64,000 nucleotides of DNA from the NCBI GenBank assembly GCA_034359265.1, contig CP136890.1, positions 71,053,501 to 71,117,500 of the forward strand, read 5' to 3'. The notes beneath the pieces were generated by a model, which saw only the letters and a program-made list of their open reading frames with translations, was not told the DNA's origin and did no database searches. The translations under genes and the position numbers were made by a program. Below, one piece after another: positions 20,895 to 31,900 of the stretch; positions within the stretch are counted from its first letter, which is position 1, and each line of letters starts with the position of its first letter. Source of the stretch: Canna indica (taxonomy: Eukaryota; Streptophyta; Magnoliopsida; Zingiberales; Cannaceae).

Positions 20895-21200
20895 GGCCGA
20901 GGAATGACAACCTCTCCATCAAACGACCAACAATGATGTCGTCATTAAATCCCAGTCGACCAGCTCAGTAAGTGATGGTTCCTTAAAAACCCTCAAGATA
21001 CGAGTGGACATTTTCTCCGCCATGAATTAGGAGGCAAGCGTCAATCAAAAGCCGCCATGCAAGAGAAGGAGATCCTAGTTATCAAGCCGTCATGCTAGGC
21101 ACAAAAGTCGAAAAGACGTAAAAATAACACGATAAAGATATGCCTATCGGATTCACTCCAAGTCGAGATAAGGTTGCCACACGCTTACCTAGGAGTCAAG

Positions 21201-21389
21201 CTCGACCTCTACGATTGCTTGCTCCAACTCAGCCTCTATGGTAGTTTGACACAGCTCGGCCTCTACGATCGTTTGACATAACTTGGCCTCTATGGTCGCT
21301 TACTCCTGCCCGACCTCTATGGTCACTCAACATAGCTCGGCCTCTATGGTCACTCAACACAACTCGGCCTCTACGATGGCTAGACACAG
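21201..21389. repeat. 27-bp minisatellite, seven units
   Basis: Units start at 21201, 21228, 21255, 21282, 21309, 21336 and 21363 with no length change; consensus near ctcggcctctatggtcactc plus 7 bases. Because 27 is a multiple of three, the minus strand keeps an open frame (21229-21450) with a nine-residue repeat like SDHRGRAML. It lies between the antisense ORF and the presumed 3' LTR. Confidence 0.9.
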
Positions 21390-21492
21390 CACGAAAAAAT
21401 ATTTCCAGAAATTCCTCGAAGTCGAAAAAAAACTGAAGTCGGAAAGCCAACTCTACATAGAGCTCAACACGTAGTCCTCCAAACTTCGACTA

Positions 21493-21930
21493 AGCTCGGG
21501 GGCTATGGACTGGACTAGTACTATTGGGCCCAGTCAAATTAGACCCAGCAGTGCCCCACAACCCAAATCAAGTCGAGACCAGGCGGTTCCACCCAGCCAT
21601 ACTCTTGAACATGACTCGAGCTAGATCGAATGGCTTCGCCCGAGGGCTCCACCCGGCCATACAAGGACATCCATGTCTTTCCTTATCACGAGGGATACGC
21701 AATTACATGCCTGCTATCTTCGGGATCAGCCTCGACCCATTCTGAGCAATAACCCCATCAAATTGTCGAGCGACGTCAACACCTCCAACTGTAATAAATA
21801 TAGACACGAGTCACCTCGGGTAACATAAGTTCCATTTTCATTACCTCTACCTTGGAGTCCTACTAAATTTAGCGTTAGAGTGTCATTTGTAGGTCCCCCA
21901 CTGTCGGAGTTGCACCTGACTAGGAGAGAC
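21493..21930 (+). mobile_element. Presumed PPT and 3' LTR of the gypsy element
   Basis: agctcgggggcta (21493-21505) resembles the polypurine-type tract of Tat elements, and TGGACTGG at 21506 would start the LTR. aataaatatagac near 21793 may be a promoter-like motif, and 'gcgttagagtgtcatttgtaggt' type sequence near 21875 resembles the U5 region of such LTRs. The LTR end is not clear and no partner LTR was found. Confidence 0.45.
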
Positions 21931-22049
21931 ACCAAGTTGGACCGAACTACTCCGATCCTTAGGCAGAAACACTTGCATCAATCTACTGAACCTCATGGTT
22001 ATTGGTGTTTTTCATTATACAAGAAGACTTCCACCGAAAATGTTGAAAA

Positions 22050-23130
22050 CATTATTGGATCAGTGAGAATTAGTGTGAACAAGTGACATAGCAATTTAAT
22101 TGGAGCCAATTAAAAAGTTCCAGTGCCATTTAAAAAGTTTCAGTCAAATTATTTAAATAGGTCATTTTAGCTTGGAAATTCATTTTAAAATCATCAAAAA
22201 ATCACATAAATTGTAATATACTCAATGCAATTATGTCCACACCTTGGATCAGTCATATTAAGTTTGGACAAGTGGCATGTCAAAAGAGTTGAAGCCATTC
22301 AAACAGTTTCAGTGCAATTCCAATAGTTCCAGTGACACTGTTTAAATAACCAATATATATCAGCTTGGAAATACCTTCTAAAATTATCAAAAAAATCATA
22401 AAAATTGTAATTTGCTTAGTGAAATTATGTCCATACCTTGGATTAGTCAAAATGAACGTGAACAAGTGAAAGATCAAAAGAGTTGAAGTCATTTAAACAG
22501 TTTAAGTACCATTTAAACAGTTTGACTCAAACTATTTAAATGTGTCATTTTAGCTTGAAAATTCCTTCTAAAATCACCAAAAACAATTAACAGGAATTGT
22601 AATTTACTCAATGCAATTAGGTCCACACCTTGGACCAATCATGTTGAACATGAACAAGTGGCAGATCAAAAAAGTTGAAGCCATTTAAACAATTTCAGTG
22701 TTATTTAAACAATTTTAGTGAGAGTATTTAAATATGCCATTTTAGTTTGAAAATACTTTCTAAAATCTCCAAAAAATTACATAAATTCTAGTTTACTCAC
22801 TTGGATCAATAAAAATGACAAGTGGCAGATCAAGAGTTGAAGTCATTTAAATAATTTCAGTGTCATTTAAATAGTTCCATTGAAAGTTTTTTAAATAGGA
22901 CATATCAGCTTGAAAATACCTTCTAAAATCATCAAAAAATCAAAGAAATTTAAATTTAATGAATGCAATTAGTTTCACTACTTAGATGAGTGAGAATTAG
23001 GTGTACAAGTACCAAACTGAAATTGTTTAAATTATTTAAATAATTTTAGTGCCATTTAAATAGTTTCACTGTTTAAACAGACAATTTCAGATTTCAAATG
23101 CATTCTCAAATCATTTAAACAGCTTCATCA
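22050..23130. repeat. ~190-bp A/T-rich tandem repeats, 5-6 units
   Basis: Each unit has, in order, caagtggca-like, agttgaagccatttaaacag, tttcagtg, tttaaatag, ttttagcttgaaaat, ctaaaatcatcaaaaa, aattgtaattta and ccttggat. Units are marked by ttggatcagt/ttggattagt/ttggaccaat at about 22244, 22438 and 22632 (spacing 194), then about 22801. Identity drops toward 23100. Related words recur at 31190-31400 on the other side of the inserted retrotransposon. No coding potential. Confidence 0.75.
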
Positions 23131-23238
23131 AAACTTTCCCCTAAATTCATTCTTTGTTGTGGACCTTCAAGCTACGAATAGCAAGCATCTTGAAGGACAT
23201 AAGATCAAACGAGCAGGGTGGAGAGTAGAGGACAAAAT

Positions 23239-24777
23239 TATTGGCGAAATGACGACGCTAGAGGGGGATGAATAGTATATTTACTAAATCTTTTAGCCTA
23301 AATCCAATTTTAATCGTTTACTTAACTCGATTAGGCAATTTGCAATTCGATGAATGCATGCGGAAGCGATAAATAATTAAGCAATTAAAGCAAACAAGAA
23401 ATCAACGCAAACACAAAATTTATAGTGGTTCGGCCCCATGCCTACTTCACTACCTAAACACCCCACTTAAGATTTCCAAACTAGTTTTACTAAATTAGTT
23501 TATGTTTCCCTTACACACGAGGACTTTTCACCGAAGAGATGCACTCTCGACCTAAGGCACTTCCACACCCGGAAGTCACCGCCTTCTTATCGAGAGTCCT
23601 CTTCCAACTCAACCCTAAGGGACAACTAAACTAATCCTAGTAACAACTACGTTTACACAAGTGGCTTTACTCCTTCTACACCAATGATACCACTTTCACC
23701 CAATAGACCAAACACTTGGTCTTCACACGCACAAATAAAAAAATAGTTCAAATAACATATAAAATTACAATTGAAAAGAGCTTAAAATAAACCAAGTATT
23801 CGTGCTCTTTTGCAATCCTTCAATCCTTCAACTCATCAAGAGTGGAGCTTGAATCAACACGCGAGTTGAGGAGCAGAGCTTGTGCACTTGTAGAAGAACT
23901 CGACAGAAAGCAGCGCGCGCTCCAAACAATCTCTTTGAAGGCTTTAATCTCCTTTTACATGCTCAATAAAAATCTATAGGAGTGAAGGAAGTTAGTAAAA
24001 GATTTATATTAGGGTATATTTATACCTTGGTGAAGAAACGACACTCAACGGATAGAAAACTATTCGTTGTAGAGCGCCGGTCGAAGCGCCGATCGACCGA
24101 TCGTTCGACCGCTTCTATTTTCCCTGTGGTCGGTCGACCGACTGGTCGATCGCCAGATGCGGATCGCGTGATCCGCGATCTTCGATCGACCCATCGGTCG
24201 ACCGACGTGATCTCGCGTTGTGGCATTCAACAGGTCGGTCGACTGATTGGTCGACCGCCAGCTTCGGCCAGATTTTGTCGTGATTCGGTCAACCGCCCGA
24301 CGCAAGAATCTTGCATTTTCTTTCTTCGGTCGACCGACGCAAGCTGCGTCTGTAGCTAGCCTCAGTTCGGTCGACCGCTAGCGTTACTGCCCCTTTTTAT
24401 CTATAATCGGTCGACTGCCCGGTTGACCGAACCTTGGCTGAGATTGTTTCCTTCAGCCTTTTTCTTTCGCGCTTCATTTTCGGGTTCCGGCTTTCAACAA
24501 TCATCATCTTGAAGAGCTTTTGACTTGATCTTTGGACTCATCCAAGCAACTTGGGTGTACTCGTCGATCTTCGAGAAACTTTCGCGACAAACCCTAGCAC
24601 GACGATCAATGTCCTTCCGATTTTATGATTTCTCCGATTTATTCGATCGAGGACATTGAACGCTAGTCGGTATAGAACCTGAAAGTTATTCTGAATGAAA
24701 TCATTAGTTCCATGTTTGTTATCATCAAAACCATCAAGATCGAGATTAGGGCTAAGGTTGAAAACCTAAAGCCAACA
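23239..24777 (-). repeat. 3' LTR of the gag-only retrotransposon
   Basis: The leftmost base pair set reads TATTGG instead of TGTTGG (one G-to-A change); the right end is CCAACA. It contains the palindrome cluster at 24075-24430. On the element strand it carries ttttgatgataacaaacatgg near its start, a motif shared with the LTRs at 54647-57490. Confidence 0.85.
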
Positions 24778-27700
24778 ATCTCCCCCTTTTTGATGATGAC
24801 AAACATTCTTAAGAAAATATAACATTAAAGCATAAGGATATCAACTTAGGGATTTCTCCCCCTATCAACATGCATATCTATAAGATAAACTCCCCCTATC
24901 TATATGCATGGATTTCCTATATTTTTCTCCCTCTTTTTCTTATACACATATCCCCTTTTTGACCTATACTCTTCTCCCCCTTTATCCATACTCTTCTCCC
25001 CCTTTTGACATCAATCAAAAAGGGCAAGAGAGGCTATCTACTTAAAGGGATGAAGCACAATTAATTTTTTAGGGAGATGAGACCCAAGAAAGTATTTAAC
25101 ATAAAACATGAAAGTTTCAATCAAAGGGTTGGAAAACAATATTTGATATGAAAATAAAATTCATACATGATAGAAGAAAAAATAGATACAATTCAAAAGT
25201 AAAGCATGTATGCACTCAAGTATGAATGTGCTCGTATCTTTTTCATGATATTTTTAAATTTTATTCAAACTTTCAAAGAACCAAGATATGGTTATTTTAA
25301 CTCAAAAATTATCAAGTTTGAATAGAACCTAATGTCATTGAATCCAAATTATGAACTTAGCATGTTTTCATTTGAAATAAGAATGAAAGCATGAAAAATG
25401 CTAAGTCTCAAATTTTGCTATCTACTCATGTTTTCTCATATTTATGCATCAAGACATCAAACATGAGATATTGTAAGTCTATTAATCAAGTTAGTGCTTA
25501 AGATGAAATTTTTTAAGGTATTTTGTTGACTTAGGTCGACCTATACTTCAAATTTTCAAAAATTAAACTTTTAAATTTATACATAAACCATATTTTCAAT
25601 AAAAAATTTGGTACCAATTTTTGGATGACGATTTTTGATACCAAATATAGAATGCTCATTTCGATACCAATTGTGGGATGAAAATTTTGATACCAATTAT
25701 TGAATAGACATTTGAAATGCATGTATCAAATTTGAACTCAAAATGAATTTAAAAATCAAAGTCAATTTTTCATCCTATATTATTTTCAAATAAACAAATG
25801 GATCTTAGCTATCACTCAAAATATCAAAATCATTCCTAGAAATGATTTTACTCATGAAAATGTGTGAATGATATTAGAATTAGAATCCAAATGGTGTACA
25901 TGAGTTTTTATAGAAGATTTTTGAAGAAAAATCAAAGTATAAAAGATTGATATTTCAATTAAGGATGATACTTTGAGTTTTGAAATTCAACTTCAAAAGT
26001 TCATTATAAATTAGTTTCTTGATGAAATGTTTTGAAATTTTTACTTAAGAAACTAGATTTTCAATGAATGTGTAGTTTCAAGAATCACCTAAAAAAGATT
26101 TTTCTAGATTTTACTAAAAATAACTGAAATTTATACTAAATGTAGATTGAAATGGTATTTTTATAAATTTTAATTTTTCTTAAAACTTTTTCAATTTTCA
26201 TTCAAACTTTCATGACACCACATGATGGTCTTGTAAAGAGTATAAGTCAAGTTTGAAATGAAAATTTTGTCCTTAAGTCAAGATATCAACCTAGCATGGT
26301 TTCATTCAAACCTAAACTAGTTTTAATGAAACTTGCTAAGTTTCAATCTTAACATTTACTCATGATTTTTCAAGTTTAATCCTATGAATACCTAACATGA
26401 GTAGATCTAAACATGTTTCTCAAATATGAATTGAAAATAAGACCTTTAGGTCAACAAGGTTCAAAAGAGATTTTCATGAATTAACCTCAATTGTCATTTT
26501 ATCTATATCCATAAGAATTTTCACTCTAAGAGCATGAAAACATGTCATACTTATTCCTAAACATGTTTATGAGGATTTGGACTTAAAATAAAATATCCAA
26601 GTCAACTGATACCAATTGTGGTTTGTTGATTTGGACCAAGCTTTTCAAGTTTAAGTCCCCTAAAGTGATATAGATATCACATTGTTCATCTAGACATGAA
26701 TATTCAATTTTAACTTTCTAGACTTATGTGATATGTGTATCTTAAACATGTTCACCAAATTTTAACTTAACATGAAGTCTCTAAGGAATAATTTTAACCT
26801 AGTTCAATTTCATAAATATCAAGATATCATGAAATGAGCTAATTTATCAAGATTTTTCCTACTCATGAAAATTCAAACATATATCATGCAACATCAATCA
26901 TAAGTATATAGAGACATCATTAAACATGAAAATTCAATTTCTTTTTTCAAAGATTTTTGCAAAATCAAAATCATACCTTTTTTTTTGAAAATTTGCCCAA
27001 CTTTTTCATTTCATTTTTCATTTACTTTTAGATAACATTATCTTCATTTACTTTCATAACTTGCAAGTAGACATCATTAGTATCATAATAAAATAATATG
27101 TCAACTAGCAAGCTAACGAACTAAATAGCAAGGTTTAATACAAGTTTTCATTAGAATAACTTAACCTATGCTAGATAGTGAAGATTCATTTTTAAGATGG
27201 ATACCATGATTTCAAAATGAATCTAAGAGATCGATCTTAAATTGTGAAACATTTAAAGAATAAGATCTCTACCTATGTTAAACTAGTTTGGACTTACAAG
27301 AAGGTCTCTAATAATGAATACCAACCTAGAGCAAGTTTCATTTGATGAATTTTGCCTAAGTGCTAAAGTTCTACCTACTCACGAGAAATCAAGGATTTGC
27401 ATGCAATTCAAGTCATGAGCATAGAGACATGATTTTAGCTTAAACAATGAGGTATAACACTAAGATTTTGAATTAATTAAAGTTATACCTAATTCATGAT
27501 AATTTGCCAAACTAATCTTTTTTCTTCCTAATTAGCCTTCCTAAAACCTTATAACTTGCAAGTATACATCTTAAGTAGACAATGAAATTAAATCTACTTG
27601 CAAGCTATCAAACTAAATAGTGAAGAGAAAAATCAAGTATCATTTATCAAATTCCACTTTACTAAATAGCATGGATTCATTTGATATAAATATTCATGAT

Positions 27701-28100
27701 AACAAAATGAATCAAGAGATTTCAAAATATAAAATATTTGAAACATAAGATCTCCAACCCTTTCTATTGGTTGAAAACCGAGAGCCACAAGTAGCCTACG
27801 ATTTAAAATCGTAAGGTCGCTTAGGCCTATTACAGACCACCGCGGTCTCCGAAGAGATCAGGAAATCAAAAAATCAAAAACATTTTTGAAACAAACTCTT
27901 TTGCAAGAGCGGGGAAAACAACTCAATTAGACATGTATTATGACTCCAACTTAAATAAAACAAGTCAAAGTAAGGAGATGATACAAAAGTGTTTGATGCC
28001 AAATTTACCATAGGCATCTAAGTGACTTGAAGTTGCAACTTTGAGATGGTTCAATTTTTGAATCCTCAAGCAACTTCAATCAACTACCTTCATCTCACCC
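24778..28100. other. Non-coding internal region of the retrotransposon
   Basis: A/T-rich with very few open frames. It holds clusters of Tcccct-rich sequence next to the PPT (24780-25010) and a four-unit 26-bp repeat at 25611-25714 (gataccaatt...). A GC-richer patch near 27770-27860 stands out against the surroundings. The pol genes expected here in an autonomous element are absent. Confidence 0.6.
25611..25714. repeat. 26-bp repeat, four units, containing PBS-like words
   Basis: gtaccaa/gataccaa occur at 25611, 25637, 25663 and 25689, spaced exactly 26 bp, with consensus gataccaatt-tgggatgac-atttt. The core matches the + strand of the primer binding site border (gataccaattgttgg, 29647-29661). 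A further single match lies at about 26608. Confidence 0.8.
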
Positions 28101-28117
28101 TTGTGTGGTAGCTCTCC

Positions 28118-29586
28118 CTATAAAAGAACATGAGACTTTTGGTACCCAAATGACTTTGGGTCATTGGGGTGAGTTGGCCTAGGAATCCAAAGTGTCTTAA
28201 CTACACTTGGATTTTTCTTGAATGCACAATCATGAATTGCATGACCATAAATACCACAACAAAAATAATGTTCATTAAATTTCTTCTTTTCATTTTTATT
28301 ATGGACATGAGATTTATTTTTAGAATGCTTGTCATATGAAACACGATGAGTATGAGCATTCTTAGAAACCTCATTCATCTTCTCATAATTATGAGGTCTA
28401 ATGGTAGAATGCATGACATGAGAGGCATGATGAGCATGTGCATTCTTAGATGAATCATTTTTCTTTTGAGCATGAGGTTTAATGGTAAAATGCTTAGCAT
28501 GGGAATGATGATGAACATTTTCATTCCCTTTTTGAGGTTTCCTAAATGAGACATTTTGATGTTTAGAATTAAAAGAAGAAGCATTGACCTTTTTACTTAA
28601 GATCAACATCTCATTTTTCAACTCATTCATAGATTTATGTAATGCATATAATTGAGATTTTAACATGCAATTCTCTTATTCTAAATTGTTATTTTTGAGC
28701 TTCAAATCCTTAAGCTCAAGTTCTACATTATCATGGCATGAATCAAATGACTTAGATTTTAATTTTTCATTTTCTAGTTTGGATTCATGCAAATGAGAAT
28801 TAAGCATCACGTTTTCCTTTTTCAATCTTTCTTTTTTTTGTCTTTTCTAACAAGTAAGGCATGCAATTTTTGACATTCATCAACTAGTTCTTCATATGGC
28901 ATATTGAATGAACTAGAAGAGCTAGTACTAATATTTTTATTATTATGACTAGAAGGTAAAAAGTGTACCTCATCATTGGTACTCATGAGGCAACCTTTTG
29001 AAGTAGTTTCATAGTCATTGCTAGAGGGTGTTTCAAATGAGTGAGAGGTGGAGGTGGAAGCACTTGACCTCTTCCTTGCTTTGTTCTTCATGCTTGGGCA
29101 ATTTTTCTTCACATGCCTCTTTTCTTTGCAAGCATAACATTTCATCTTTCGTTTTCGGCTTTTAGAATTGCTCCTTTGATTAGAAGCACTATGGGCATCA
29201 AAACTAAGATTAGTAGTAGGTGAGTGACCACTGTCATCACCACCTTCATCAAAAGTGCCAATTTCTTTAGTTTTGGCATAATCATATAAAACATTTAACG
29301 AGGCCCATAAATCAAAAGCCGAAGAGCAATGCATGACCTTTTCTAGTATGCCATTTGGTAATGTGCAAAGTATGCAATTCATGGCATCTCCATTATACTT
29401 AAACATTTTCTTGTCCATTTCACTCCATGCATGCATATCAACCTTAGGTTCAATAAATTCCCAATGTAACATGTTAAATACACCAAAACCTTTAGTCTTC
29501 AGGAATGTGTACATCCTAGATTTCCATAGACCAAAGTTTGATTCATCGAATCTAGGAGGTCTAGATGCTATTGACTCTAGAGCCAT
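28118..29586 (-). pseudogene. Gag of the retrotransposon, frame-broken
   Basis: Starts at ATG 29586, about 70 bp inside the 5' LTR. N-terminal part: RPPRFDESNFGLWKSRMYTF and HCSSAFDLWASLNVLYDY, the copia gag (DUF4219/UBN2) signature, but the second half of the UBN2 domain is missing and the frame passes straight to Ser-rich sequence. A CCHC-type knuckle follows (CYACKEKRHVKKNC). A frameshift in an A-run near 28820 and a TAA near 28676 interrupt a coiled-coil part. The last piece (28666-28118) is His/Asn/Lys-rich, with a second knuckle-like CCGIYGHAIHDC whose first cysteine is displaced, then KTLWIPRPTHP. Gag packages element RNA; this copy cannot make it intact. Confidence 0.8.
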
Positions 29587-29640
29587 TTCAAGATCGAGAC
29601 TAGGTGTAGACGAGATGGTGAAATCTCAAGCTACGAACCC

Positions 29641-29652
29641 GCTCTGATACCA
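29641..29652 (-). promoter_or_regulatory. Primer binding site (tRNA-iMet)
   Basis: Minus strand TGGTATCAGAGC, two bases from the LTR end, followed by GGGTTCG. It is the standard plant retrotransposon site for priming by initiator methionine tRNA and fixes the element's orientation. Confidence 0.92.
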
Positions 29653-29654
29653 AT

Positions 29655-31183
29655 TGTTGGCGAAATGGCGACACTAGAGGGGGGATGAATAGTGTGTTTA
29701 CTAAATCTATTAGCCTAAATCTAATTTTAATCGTTTACTTAACTCGATTAGGCAATTTTCAATTCGATGAATGAATGCGGAAGCGATAAATAATTAAGCA
29801 ATTAAAGAAAACAAGAAATCAACGCAAACACAGAATTTATAGTGGTTCGACCCCAATGCCTACTCCACTACCTAAGCACACCGCTTAGAATTTTCAAACT
29901 AGTTTTACTAAATTAGTTTATGTTTCCCTTACACACGAGAACTTTTCACCGAAGAGATGCACTCTCGACCTAAGGCACTTCCACACCCGAAAGTCACCGC
30001 ATTCTTATCGAGAATCTTTTTCCACCTCAACCCTAAGGGACAACTAAACTAATCCTAGTAACAACTACGTTTACACAAGTGGCTTTACTCCTTTTACACC
30101 AAGGATACCACTTTCACCCAACAGACCAAACACTTGGTCTTCACACGCACAAATAAAAAAATAGTTCAAATAACATATAAAATTATAATTGAAAAGAGCT
30201 TAAAATAAACCAAGTATTCGTGCTCTTTTGCAATCCTTCAATACTTCAACTCGTCAAGAGTGGAGCTTGAATCAACACGCGAGTTGAGGAGCAGAGCTTG
30301 TGCACTTGTAGAAGAACTCGACAGAAAGCATCGCGCGCTCCAAACAATCTCTTTGAAGGCTTTAATCTCCTTTTAAATGCACAATAAAAATCTATAGGAG
30401 TGAAGGAAGTTAGTAAAAAATTTATATCAGGGTATATTTATACCCTGGTAAAGAAACGACACTCGACGGATAGAAAACTATCCGTTGTAGAGCGCCGATC
30501 GAAGCGCCGATCGACCGCTTCTGTTTTCCTTGTGGTCGGTCGATCAACTGGTTGACCGCCAGACACGGATCGCGTGATCTGCGATCTTCGGTTGACCCGT
30601 CGATCGATCGACGCGATCTCGTGTTGCGGCATTCAGCAGGTCGGTCGACCGCCAGCTTCGGGCAAATTCTGTCGTTATTCGGTCGATCGCTCGGTCGACC
30701 GCCTGACGCAAGAATCTTGCATTTTCTTTCTTCGGTCGACCGACGCAAGCAGCGTCTGTAGCTTGCCTCAGTCCGGTCAATCGCTAGGGCTACTGCCCCT
30801 TTTTACCTACAGTCGGTCGACCGCCCGGTCGACCGAACCTTGGCTGAGATTGTTTCCTTTAGCCTTTTTCTTCCGCGCTTCGTTTCCGGGTTCCGGCTTT
30901 CAATGAGCATCATCTTGGAGAGCTTTTGACTTGATCTTTGGACTCATCCAAGCGACTTGGGTGCACTCGTCGATCTTCGAGAAACTTCCGCGACGAATCC
31001 AAACGTGACGATCAATGTCCTTCCGATTTCGTGATTTCTCTAATTTATCCGATCGAGGACATCGAACGCTAGTCGATATTGAACCTGAAAGATATTCTGA
31101 ATGAAATCATTAGTTCCATGTTTGTTATCATCAAAACCATCAAGATCGAGATTAAGGCTAAGGTTGAAAATCTAAAGCCAACA
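29655..31183 (-). repeat. 5' LTR of the gag-only retrotransposon
   Basis: TGTTGG...CCAACA, intact ends. Palindrome cluster at 30485-30830. On the element strand it would carry promoter and transcription start. Apparent ORFs inside (30422-30906, both strands) are translations of the CGGTCGACC repeats (R-S-T, V-D-R, G-R-P runs) and are not genes. Confidence 0.9.
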
Positions 31184-31188
31184 AAAAC

Positions 31189-31900
31189 TATTAAAAATGC
31201 ATTATAAGATATGGACCTTCAAGCTATTTCAAAATAAGAACATAAATCGATGGCCAACAATCCTTCAAAACTGTTTAAAATGCATTCTAAATTTTGGACC
31301 TCCAAGCTACTAACCTGTTGTGTTCCAAATATGATGTTGCGATGAAGGAAGAACGAGTTGTTGTCGACTTGAAGGGCGAAAGATCAAATGAGTAGGGTGG
31401 AGTGAGCAGTTGTTTTCTCAGTGCAATGGGATTGGGCGGACATGAGCGTGATATCAAATTGAGAATTTGTACCGTCCTTCGAAACTCAAGGGCGGATGTG
31501 AAACTAGTTAACCTTATTACATGCAAGTAATGGGTCAGGGTTAATGCTGTTAACATGGTTAACACTATCAATGGGGTTAATTGCTTAACCCCATTATGTG
31601 GCAGTGTGGGTATCATTGGAATTTTTTGAAACCCGTTCGGCTTTTGGGAAATATCGATTGCTTAATCTGCTTTTGAGAATAAGCAGAAATCATATTTTAT
31701 TTTAGGGACATCGCTATTCATTTAATATAGGAAATACATTAATTAATAAATTTTGAATAACAATGAAATTAATTATATTTATGATTAAATTAAGAATCAA
31801 AATGAACTCGAGAGAATATATTTTTCTTCAAATTTTAGGACTAAAGTAAAAAATAAATTTCAAAAGTAAAAATGGCATTTTATGTACCAAAGTATGAAGC
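31189..31900. other. Right flank of the retrotransposon
   Basis: Carries further pieces of the repeat family seen left of the element: ggaccttcaagctat (31213), tggacctccaagctac (31297), agatcaaatgagtagggtgg (31389). The left flank has the matching ggaccttcaagctacg and agatcaaacgagcagggtgg (23163-23222). From 31640 to 31900 it is A/T-rich with nothing recognised. Confidence 0.55.

Larger units (their letters stand above)
23239..31183 (-). mobile_element. Complete gag-only LTR retrotransposon (7.9 kb)
   Basis: LTRs 23239-24777 (1,539 bp) and 29655-31183 (1,529 bp) flank 4.9 kb. On the minus strand the 5' LTR is the right-hand one. Directly inside it is the primer binding site TGGTATCAGAGC (29641-29652), complementary to initiator-Met tRNA. 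Inside the other LTR is a polypurine tract, AAAAAGGGGGAGA. Target duplication AAAAT / AAAAC (23234-23238, 31184-31188). The only coding remnant is gag, resembling copia (SIRE-type) gag. I find no protease, integrase, RT or RNase H; 24800-28100 is A/T-rich and full of stops. This is the structure described for TR-GAG elements. By eye about 6% of positions differ over a 340-bp LTR stretch, so insertion was not recent. Confidence 0.88.

Noticed and set aside
28375..28584. Additional minus-strand ORF within the gag region
   Set aside because: Met/Leu-rich alternative frame of the His/Asn-rich gag tail.
30422..30906. Overlapping ORFs on both strands inside the LTR (also 17888-18136, 24020-24359, 55004-55309)
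   Set aside because: They translate the CGGTCGACC palindromes into R-S-T, V-D-R and G-R-P runs; the openness comes from the repeat.
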